From positions 1 through 63,305 of IMG/VR virus record IMGVR_UViG_3300048592_001022: a stretch of 63,305 bases of DNA, one strand, 5' to 3'. The notes below the pieces were generated by a model that did not search any database, was not told where the DNA came from, and worked only from the letters and a program-made list of their open reading frames with translations. Each line of letters starts with the position of its first letter. The first letter of the stretch is position 1. The position numbers and the translations under genes are program-made. Source of the DNA: a virus. This document shows, in pieces, positions 41,842 through 48,530 of this stretch.

Positions 41842-41871
41842 AAGAGAGAAAGCGGTTAAGCCTTCTCTCTT
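41842..41871 (-). terminator. Terminator of the outer-membrane protein gene
   Basis: On the minus strand AAGAGAGAA/TTCTCTCTT form a stem whose 3' arm runs into TTTTTC. It lies 40 bases after the stop at 41912. Confidence 0.65.
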
Positions 41872-41911
41872 CACTAGGAGTTGATATCAGTTACTTCCCT
41901 TAAGGAGAATC

Positions 41912-42499
41912 TTAGAACTTATAGGCAACAAAGAGCGAGTAGTCGCTGCGTTCCTGCGTCACGTCACGAACCTTGTAAGCACTGTCTTCCTTGGCTGCCA
42001 TGTCTCCGGATACCAGTGTTTTACTGAAAAGATACTCAGCACCCAGATCAACATTGCTTGCCACTGCAAACGATGCACCAGCACCCAGGTCAGCATTTAC
42101 GAGCAATGCTGGCTTGAAGGTTTCCTGGCCGTATTGGTGAAGACTTACGCCGCCTTTCCCGTAAAGCGAGAAGTTGTCCTGCTTCATAAGATCGAATGCC
42201 GCATACGCGCCAAGCGCCGTGTCGAAAGCCTTGGTATTGTAGCGCTCGAACTCAGCATAGGAGAGGCCCACACCAAGGCGCGAGCGGTCGCTCAACGCGA
42301 ACTCGAGGTCCACACCTGCACCCTTGCCAGGAACAGTCAGCTTGTTGCCGTCGACGTCATCAGCATCCTCTTCATATCCAACATTCTTGGCATCCAGCTT
42401 CAGCTGGCTTTGAGTAAGCTTGGGCTTGATCACCAGCCCCTCAGCCATGGCGGAAGTTGCGGCGAATGCAAGAGTGAGGGCGAGAGTGTTGCGAACCAT
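41912..42499 (-). CDS. Outer-membrane beta-barrel protein
   Basis: The 195-residue protein has a signal peptide (MVRNTLALTLAFAATSAMA). Alternating amphipathic strands follow (SRLGVGLSYAEFERY, DNFSLYGKGGVSLHQYGQ, NVDLGAEYLFSKTLV), then a terminal phenylalanine in FVAYKF, the outer-membrane assembly signal. It has its own terminator and stands apart from the operons. A phage-borne barrel of this size could alter lysogen surface or block superinfection. Confidence 0.85.
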   Translation of the reverse strand: MVRNTLALTLAFAATSAMAEGLVIKPKLTQSQLKLDAKNVGYEEDADDVDGNKLTVPGKGAGVDLEFALSDRSRLGVGLSYAEFERYNTKAFDTALGAYAAFDLMKQDNFSLYGKGGVSLHQYGQETFKPALLVNADLGAGASFAVASNVDLGAEYLFSKTLVSGDMAAKEDSAYKVRDVTQERSDYSLFVAYKF

Positions 42500-42665
42500 G
42501 AAAATCTCCTAAAACTTAGTGTGCGCGGCTGTTGCCGCTGATATCGGTTAAGCAAATAACGAGCCACATGTCTTGTGGCGCAATTTGCCAAAAGCCTTCT
42601 TTTCCAAACCGTTTTTGATTATTTTGTCCGTGCTCGGCTGAGCACAGGAGCGCCTTGGAGGACGC

Positions 42666-42908
42666 TCAAGAGGCCGGTGTGTATCCTATCAGGATTTCCA
42701 TCTCGGGCTGCTCGCGCAGAATCAATGGAACCACTTGATCGCGTGGAAGCACCTTACCTAGTCTGGCGGCTACTTCCACGCCTGGCCTTCGCCCCAGCAG
42801 TATCGCGGAGATGGTGTTCTTTGGAACTCCCGTCAGCCGCGAAAGCTCTGCTGCAGAGCGATTCGTGGACCCATTTAACCATTGCTGGATCAGATCTGCA
42901 AGAGACAT
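42666..42908 (-). CDS. HTH DNA-binding protein
   Basis: The start is taken at the ATG at 42908 (MSLADLIQQWLNGSTNRSAA), for 80 residues. RSAAELSRLTGVPKNTISAI is a helix-turn-helix of XRE type. It is the last gene of the 45301-42666 set and may regulate it. Confidence 0.7.
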   Translation of the reverse strand: MSLADLIQQWLNGSTNRSAAELSRLTGVPKNTISAILLGRRPGVEVAARLGKVLPRDQVVPLILREQPEMEILIGYTPAS

Positions 42909-42922
42909 CGTCAAGCCTCCAA

Positions 42923-43522
42923 TCAAGATTTTTTCCGCAGAATAACCGTCCTCTTTGTCTTCGCCCGATTCACTGATCTATCATTGTCGGTCTTCAGTTT
43001 CGACGAGATCGAAATGCATCGCTGCGCTTTCATCTTGCACTTTTTCTCGGCTTTTGCTTCCAGTAATGCCCGTGCCAGCTCATAGTCCGCGCGAACGGCC
43101 CGCTTCTCAAAGTCGGTCGAAAATTTTGCCGAAGGGTCCTTGGCCTTCTGCCAGATTCTCCCAAAATAGACTCGCTGAAACTCCCGCAGTGCCGACCGGC
43201 GATCGCGGAACGCTGGATGCCGGGTGACCTGGCGGTAAAGGGTCTCAGGGTTTCGCAGCTGCTCACGGGGAATCTTCGCAGCAGCGTGACAGAACGCTAT
43301 GGCCCATTCCCGGTGGATCCGCTTGGGGTCTCTCAGGAGAATCAGAAGCTCGTCGAACACCCAGCGTCCGTGAATCTCGCGGAGCGTGAGAACGTCCATG
43401 GGCGAAAGCCGGACAAAGGGGAGATAACCCATGGCTTTCGCTTCCTGCGTGTATTCGTCACGCTCACGAGCGGGTGCCTTGTAGCTGCGTATTGCACGAG
43501 CGGATTGCATTGCCAATTTCAT
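42923..43522 (-). CDS. Hypothetical basic protein
   Basis: The 199-residue protein, preceded by GGGAGGG, is helical and rich in arginine, with a lysine-rich C-terminus that looks nucleic-acid binding. HRRW-like and REFQRVYFGRIWQK segments are distinctive but unassigned. It is coupled to the HTH gene. Confidence 0.6.
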   Translation of the reverse strand: MKLAMQSARAIRSYKAPARERDEYTQEAKAMGYLPFVRLSPMDVLTLREIHGRWVFDELLILLRDPKRIHREWAIAFCHAAAKIPREQLRNPETLYRQVTRHPAFRDRRSALREFQRVYFGRIWQKAKDPSAKFSTDFEKRAVRADYELARALLEAKAEKKCKMKAQRCISISSKLKTDNDRSVNRAKTKRTVILRKKS

Positions 43523-43532
43523 CCCTCCCAGA

Positions 43533-43631
43533 TCATTCAGTTGCTTTTTTCATCCAGCTGCGGATATTTCGATGTGCCAGGGGATCTAACCCGAGCGACT
43601 GATAACCGGCTTTCCGAGCCGCTCTTAGCAT
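43533..43631 (-). CDS. Possible small basic protein, start uncertain
   Basis: From the ATG at 43631 the frame encodes 32 residues (MLRAARKAGYQSLGLDPLAH). The frame stays open upstream to about 43736 with protein-like composition but no standard start codon. It may be a remnant or may use an unusual start. Confidence 0.3.
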   Translation of the reverse strand: MLRAARKAGYQSLGLDPLAHRNIRSWMKKATE

Positions 43632-43740
43632 AAGTCTTGGATTCGTTTTGCTTATCAGAAGCGCCTGAAGGTTATGGCTGCGAATGCGCGGTCGGTGAAA
43701 CTGGCTCCAACCCTTCCCCTTCAGGACAACTTCCAGTCAA

Positions 43741-43977
43741 TCAGTAAAGCTCAGTTTTGGAAGATGGTCCGCCACCACCCACAGTACCGAGAGAAAATGG
43801 GGCTCCACCACCGCCACTACCCCCCATTGGTCCACCGCCAACAACAGTACCAAGCGCTTGTTGGCCACTACCGCTCCGACTTACCGGCCCGCCGCCGCCT
43901 ATAATTCCAAGGGAGGGAGGCGACCCACTTGAGCCAATACCACCATCTTTAGCCGCCGTCATACACTCACGAACCAT
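43741..43977 (-). CDS. Glycine-rich repeat protein (78 residues)
   Basis: After a short N-terminus (MVRECMTAAKDGGIGSSGSP), three imperfect repeats of the SLGxxGGGGP type follow. The opposite strand shows a proline-rich frame, which I regard as a shadow. The GGIGSSGSPP start resembles the mature end of the secreted protein at 52230. Confidence 0.5.
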   Translation of the reverse strand: MVRECMTAAKDGGIGSSGSPPSLGIIGGGGPVSRSGSGQQALGTVVGGGPMGGSGGGGAPFSLGTVGGGGPSSKTELY

Positions 43978-44006
43978 CTGTTTCTCCTCTTATTGTGATC
44001 GCCTGG

Positions 44007-44303
44007 TCATGCCAGACGTTCGATCATATAGGTCACCTGAAAGTCGAGCGCGATCGAGTATAGCGTGATTTCCTCCGAATCCGAGCGCCGCACCTCGATC
44101 ACGCGATCCATGAACCGCGAGCGGGGAGTAGCATCGAGGATGCCTGCATATGCAATCGCAGCGTCTTCGGCTGTCGAAGCCTGCGACGGACTGATCCGAT
44201 ACCAATCCACCCGGCCTTCCTCGCGACAAAGGTAGTGAGGCGGGCAGGTGTGCTGTGCCGCCAGCAGCCAGCTTCCGCATTTTTTGCAAACATCCCGATG
44301 CAT
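44007..44303 (-). CDS. Zinc-ribbon-like small protein
   Basis: The 98-residue protein begins MHRDVCKKCGSWLLAAQHTC and has a further Cys near residue 26, giving CxxC...C...C spacing for one zinc. An RVDWYRISPSQA segment and a beta-rich C-terminus follow. The function is unknown. Confidence 0.6.
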   Translation of the reverse strand: MHRDVCKKCGSWLLAAQHTCPPHYLCREEGRVDWYRISPSQASTAEDAAIAYAGILDATPRSRFMDRVIEVRRSDSEEITLYSIALDFQVTYMIERLA

Positions 44304-44318
44304 ACTTAGTTCCTCTCG

Positions 44319-44489
44319 TTATTCTTCGTCTTCTTCAGCTTCGTCATCGTCGCCCGTTGGGGGTCCACCACCGGAGCCACCGATTCCAGTAGGAACCGTC
44401 TTGGACGGTGGGCTTCCGCCAGATCCTCCCATTCCGCCGAAGTCATCGTCGCAAGGAGGCCCACCACCTGTTCCGCTGATTCCACTCAT
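44319..44489 (-). CDS. Glycine-rich protein with acidic tail (56 residues)
   Basis: The start overlaps the preceding stop as ATGA. The sequence is MSGISGTGGGPPCDDD, then GGMGGSGGSPPSK and GGSGGGPPTGDDDEAEEDEE. It is low complexity and related in style to the 43741 and 45101 products. Confidence 0.5.
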   Translation of the reverse strand: MSGISGTGGGPPCDDDFGGMGGSGGSPPSKTVPTGIGGSGGGPPTGDDDEAEEDEE

Positions 44490-45079
44490 TTCAGGTATTC
44501 CTCCCAGATGCTGATGATTTGGTGAACCTTGGCATACAGAGGTTTCACATCCGCACCAGCCATTTCAAGTTCGGCGATGTAGCAGCATTGTTCTGCCAGT
44601 TCTACCCAGTGAAATCTTCTGATCTGAAATAACTTCTCCACACGAAAAAGAGAGTGCCAAATTGCGCTTTGCGACTGTTCAATGCTTATGGTTCTGCCTT
44701 TCAATCGCTCTGCTCTCGGTTGGGTCCAGCACCTGAAAGCGTCCGACAGACTCAAGCAACCGCTGAATTCTTTCCGAATCCGCTCGCGGGCCGCTTCATC
44801 AAAATCGTAAGTGACCTCTACTTCGGGTAGGTCGATCGTTGTCATGGATGTCTGACCATCAGCGTCGAAAACGTATTCCATCGTTTTCGCTGACCATTGC
44901 TCCACATCAAGCAACTTGGCAACTTCAAGAACCGATGACATCCCTTCGCCGTTGGCGCTGATATTAAACAGCACTTTTCCGTCACTTGAACTGATCGTGG
45001 TAGGATAACGGAAAGGCTTCTCTAATTTTTTGACCACAGTATCCGAAGGAGGCCCTGTGTCAACGCCAAAATAACCCAT
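44486..45079 (-). CDS. Hypothetical protein
   Basis: The 197-residue protein (MGYFGVDTGPPSDTVVKKLE) has a beta-rich N-terminal half and a helical half with a conserved-looking ARERIRKEFSGCLSLSDAF. It lies between two glycine-rich small genes. No family was recognised. Confidence 0.6.
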   Translation of the reverse strand: MGYFGVDTGPPSDTVVKKLEKPFRYPTTISSSDGKVLFNISANGEGMSSVLEVAKLLDVEQWSAKTMEYVFDADGQTSMTTIDLPEVEVTYDFDEAARERIRKEFSGCLSLSDAFRCWTQPRAERLKGRTISIEQSQSAIWHSLFRVEKLFQIRRFHWVELAEQCCYIAELEMAGADVKPLYAKVHQIISIWEEYLK

Positions 45080-45100
45080 ACATCAACTCCTGATTAAAGA

Positions 45101-45301
45101 TTAAGAATTGCCGCCAACCAGGTCGTTCACCTGGCTTGTGAAATCTGCCGCCATCTCCTTCGCTCTTTCCACGACTCCTTCGTCCACTGAATACAGCGGC
45201 GTTGGGTCATGCTTCTCAACGGATTCAGCGACATGGCTAGCCAACGCCTGAACGTCTTCCGTAGAAAATCCTCCTCCAATGTGGCCAGAACTTCCCATCA
45301 A
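45101..45301 (-). CDS. Small glycine-start protein (66 residues)
   Basis: MMGSSGHIGGGFSTEDVQAL is followed by a helical acidic body. The glycine-rich opening links it to the other small genes of this cluster. It lies 13 bases downstream of the helicase gene. Confidence 0.5.
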   Translation of the reverse strand: MMGSSGHIGGGFSTEDVQALASHVAESVEKHDPTPLYSVDEGVVERAKEMAADFTSQVNDLVGGNS

Positions 45302-45314
45302 CCAATCTCCTCAG

Positions 45315-47375
45315 TTAAAATTTTTCCAGAATATCGGCCAAAGCCGGAGGCAACGACACGGTGTTCATTGCCCGGGTAACTGCAACATATAGCAGGTTGA
45401 TCTCCTGCTCGGGGACTTCCTTACGAAGGCGCCCGTCCTTCTCCACAAGGCGCGATGCGAAGTCATCGCTCAGCTTCACGCTCGCCCACTCCAGGCCCTT
45501 TGCCTTATGGGCTGTCAGAATATGGATGGCTGCCGTCTTCCGCGCTTCCTTCGCGATCTCCATGAGGGCTTCCACAGCATCGCGGAATTTCTCGGCACCC
45601 ATCTTCTCAAGAAGCGAAATGGCCCGCATCGTATCCACGTCGCCGCGCAGGTCAGCCTCGTGCTTGAGGTCCCCGATCGAATCGAACCCGAAATACTGGG
45701 ATTCGCGATTGGTTATGGGCTGTTCCATCTTAAGGCGGTAAATGTCGAGCATCGATGCAAGGTATGTGTACGGCAGGCAGTCCGCGAAATAGATGTCCGC
45801 ACGTATATTGGCCAGGGCTTCCTGAAGAACACCGACATTCGAGCGGCAGAGAATGGCACGAGGACCCTCGGCCTTGCCGCCACCGATGCCAGTAAGCAGC
45901 GGGATGGAGCCGGACTTGAATTTCCATTTCTGGTAGCGGTATTTCAGAGCCAGTACGCGGTTCGCGAGGTCGGCCACATTCTGGCCAAAACGGAAACTTT
46001 GGGTCAAAGGCAGGAGCGGGATGCCCTGCTCGATCAGGGTCTCGATCGTATTGACCGCGCCCGTGAACTCATAGATGGATTGATGCTGGTCGCCGACGTA
46101 CACCTTCCGCATCTTCTGGCGCTGCACGATATCGAGAATCACGGGATTCGCATCTTGCGCTTCATCGAAGAGTATGGCGTCGAAGCCGCGAATCTCAGGG
46201 TGCGACAGCTGATACATCTTCAGATAGGTCGAATGCTCGAACGGCACCGTGCTGTCAAGATCAGCCTGCAGGCCAAAGAAGGCATCGGCATGCTCCTGCA
46301 GCTGGAGCAGGAATCGTCCAAGTTTTTCAGAAAGAAGCTCCGACTGATAGTAGGCGACCAGGACCTTGAGCGCAGTGGGATCAACCGAGCGGATCGTGGA
46401 AAGGACATTCCGACGGCGATCGCGTTCGATGGTCTCCAGGGTTGCCAGCATCTCGGGGTATCGGTCCTTGATCGACGGGTGCTTTTCCTCATAGAGAGCG
46501 ACCACCTTTTCAGCGTCCGCCTTGAGTCCATCCACGCCCTTCTGCGAAAGGATGAACGCCGCGGCCACGAGTTTTGCGATCCGGCCATCAGGCTTCACCG
46601 CGACCTTTTCATCCATCGATGACTCGAAATACTTCACAGCCTCCCGGAGAAGATCGACGTATTGCTTGTCGCTCACACCAGGGACCATCAAAGGGTCACC
46701 CGTAGTGTCGAAGATCTGCTTGAATAGTCGGCTGAAATCGTACTTGCCCATGTTCAGCTTGTGCTGATGGCGGCTGAGTCCGAGGTAGCGGAATGCCATC
46801 GAATGCGCCGTCATCACCTGGACGTTCGGCGGGAATTTCCCCTTCGCTTCGTCGGCGTTCTTCCGGTTGAAGCAGAGGTATAGAAAACGCTCCGAGGGAT
46901 AGGCCAGCGCCACAAGTATCAGCTCGGTGGTCTTTCCCGATCCAGCCGCGGCGCCCGAGATCAAATCACCCTGAGTTTCGCCGTAAGCTTTGATCAGCGC
47001 CATTTGCTCGTCGGTCGGTTTGAATGGCAGACGATCGAACTGCGGGATCAGCTTTTTCAGCTTCGCTTCCGCGCCGGCACGGGCCGAAGCAGCTGGCGGC
47101 ATCGATGCCATCAGCGAAAACCCCTCATCCTCATCTCTGTCGTCGATAGGGATGAACAGTGGCTCAGGCTCTGCAAGGATGGCAGCTGGCGCTCTCGAGG
47201 CTGGCTTCGGGCCAATGCTGCGATCGTTGATGATCCGCATCGCCTCGGGAACATTCTCCTCGGGCAGGATCCATTGTCCAAGAGCTGCATCGTATTGTCC
47301 GCCAAGATCTCTCAGCCAGTCCCGCACTTGATAGTGGCGCGTCCCGCCACCGACCTGAACCATTCCCATCAGCAC
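45315..47375 (-). CDS. UvrD/Rep-like SF1 DNA helicase
   Basis: The 686-residue protein has an N-terminal extension of about 110 residues (VQVGGGTRHYQVRDWLRDLG), then Walker A GAAAGSGKT (141-149). Motif II ILFDEAQD, motif III GDQHQSIYEF, motif V TAHKAKGLEW and motif VI LLYVAVTRAMN follow. It should unwind DNA 3' to 5' in replication or recombination of this element. The extension is not part of UvrD and may target it to a partner. Confidence 0.9.
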   Translation of the reverse strand: MLMGMVQVGGGTRHYQVRDWLRDLGGQYDAALGQWILPEENVPEAMRIINDRSIGPKPASRAPAAILAEPEPLFIPIDDRDEDEGFSLMASMPPAASARAGAEAKLKKLIPQFDRLPFKPTDEQMALIKAYGETQGDLISGAAAGSGKTTELILVALAYPSERFLYLCFNRKNADEAKGKFPPNVQVMTAHSMAFRYLGLSRHQHKLNMGKYDFSRLFKQIFDTTGDPLMVPGVSDKQYVDLLREAVKYFESSMDEKVAVKPDGRIAKLVAAAFILSQKGVDGLKADAEKVVALYEEKHPSIKDRYPEMLATLETIERDRRRNVLSTIRSVDPTALKVLVAYYQSELLSEKLGRFLLQLQEHADAFFGLQADLDSTVPFEHSTYLKMYQLSHPEIRGFDAILFDEAQDANPVILDIVQRQKMRKVYVGDQHQSIYEFTGAVNTIETLIEQGIPLLPLTQSFRFGQNVADLANRVLALKYRYQKWKFKSGSIPLLTGIGGGKAEGPRAILCRSNVGVLQEALANIRADIYFADCLPYTYLASMLDIYRLKMEQPITNRESQYFGFDSIGDLKHEADLRGDVDTMRAISLLEKMGAEKFRDAVEALMEIAKEARKTAAIHILTAHKAKGLEWASVKLSDDFASRLVEKDGRLRKEVPEQEINLLYVAVTRAMNTVSLPPALADILEKF

Positions 47376-47395
47376 TACGCTCCCATTATTTGGGG

Positions 47396-47620
47396 TTAAA
47401 CAACTTCTGCCTGTGCATTATCGTTGAATGCTCGCACGAACTCGCCGCCGTGGAGTCCATACAGCATGTAAGCACGCTGTATTTTCGATCTGCTGTATCC
47501 GGTGGCCTTGTGATCGCCGTCATGCAGGACCCAGGCTCGCTGAACAGTCATGTGACAGACGACTCCGCGCCGACCGTTAATCTCAATTATGTCGCCTTTT
47601 TTGATGGTGCTATTCAGCAA
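47396..47620 (-). CDS. Small SH3-like hypothetical protein
   Basis: A TTG at 47620 after GGGGAGG gives 74 residues starting LLNSTIKKGDIIEINGRRGV. The KGDIIEINGRRGVVCHMTVQ pattern is that of a small beta-barrel. The start lies within the end of the Fis-like gene. Confidence 0.55.
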   Translation of the reverse strand: MLNSTIKKGDIIEINGRRGVVCHMTVQRAWVLHDGDHKATGYSRSKIQRAYMLYGLHGGEFVRAFNDNAQAEVV

Positions 47621-47927
47621 CTTCGGCCTCCCCAATTGGATCAGCAGATACGATGCGAAACTTTGAGGCACGCCTCTTGGGTTTGATGCCGAGACGGTCG
47701 AGATGCTTATAAATACAGGCTCGATTCATGTTCATTCTCCGGCTTGCCTCGGAAATATTCCCGTTTACCTGTGCAAGAACCTGCTCAAGGTAAGCAGCCA
47801 GCAGCTTTTCTCGCTGCTCCTTCCACGGCAGGAGTGGTCCTTCAAAGCGAAAGGGTTTCATTTCCAAAGTGGCTTCCTGCATTACGTCCGAATTCTCATA
47901 TACTGACAAGGTTTGCTGGTCTTTCAT
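47610..47927 (-). CDS. Fis-type HTH regulator
   Basis: The 105-residue protein carries a C-terminal Fis-like helix-turn-helix (VNGNISEASRRMNMNRACIYKHLDRLG split over residues 60-86). The N-terminus is unassigned. Its ATG overlaps the preceding stop. It may be a small activator or nucleoid-type regulator. Confidence 0.72.
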   Translation of the reverse strand: MKDQQTLSVYENSDVMQEATLEMKPFRFEGPLLPWKEQREKLLAAYLEQVLAQVNGNISEASRRMNMNRACIYKHLDRLGIKPKRRASKFRIVSADPIGEAEVAE

Positions 47928-48250
47928 TTCGTGTTTTTCTCCGCAAGGGATAATGGATCAAATGTTTGATGCTGGATCACATACAGCAACTCGCGCGAAA
48001 CAAGGTATGCCTGGGCCTTGCCGCGATTCGCTATCGACACCACTTCGCCTTTGCCACGCTCGAATGTAGTGGCCGCCCGTGGGTCGCGATACCGGGAAAA
48101 TTGCTCAGTTTCCACGAAAAGCGTTCCACGGTATTCCGTGTGGTCGATCAGATCCCGCTCCGTTGCCGTCAGGAACTCTGGGTCCGCCTTGCCGGTCGTT
48201 CCGATCAGGAGCACCAGTAGCAGCACAAAAAGCACGCAGCTTCGGAACAT
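47924..48250 (-). CDS. Secreted hypothetical protein
   Basis: From the ATG at 48250 the protein has a signal peptide (MFRSCVLFVLLLVLLIGTTG) and about 85 mature residues (DHTEYRGTLFVETEQFSRYR). It is probably periplasmic. It is coupled to the Fis-like gene. Confidence 0.6.
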   Translation of the reverse strand: MFRSCVLFVLLLVLLIGTTGKADPEFLTATERDLIDHTEYRGTLFVETEQFSRYRDPRAATTFERGKGEVVSIANRGKAQAYLVSRELLYVIQHQTFDPLSLAEKNTK

Positions 48251-48272
48251 GATAGCGCTGAAACTTTCCTCT

Positions 48273-48530
48273 TCAAATTGCACCTTTGACTCCTCTCCGC
48301 GATGCGCGGCGCATAAACATCCGCTCGTAATTCATGATCGCCCTGCGGCAATGCTTCTGGGCGTCTTCCACAGTTTCGTGCTTCATGGCTTCGATGTGCT
48401 CCAAGGCAGCCCAAAGACTCGGGCTTTCTTTCTGCATGAGAGGCCATTCTTCGTCGGCGATCTGGTAGTACTGGATCAGGCGTTTGACGTGCTTTATGGT
48501 CGCTTCGATCGTGGTTTCAATGGTTGCCAT
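48273..48530 (-). CDS. Hypothetical helical protein
   Basis: The 85-residue helical protein (MATIETTIEATIKHVKRLIQ) overlaps the rep stop by 14 bases, so it is expressed with rep. Confidence 0.6.
   Translation of the reverse strand: MATIETTIEATIKHVKRLIQYYQIADEEWPLMQKESPSLWAALEHIEAMKHETVEDAQKHCRRAIMNYERMFMRRASRRGVKGAI

Noticed and set aside
43523-43740. tRNA or tmRNA in the gap between small genes
   Set aside because: No cloverleaf arms, anticodon stem or CCA-like end could be formed by eye.
43757-44068. Plus-strand proline-rich frame
   Set aside because: It is the exact complement of the glycine-rich minus-strand gene; GGN codons give CCN on the other strand. No ribosome-binding site supports it.
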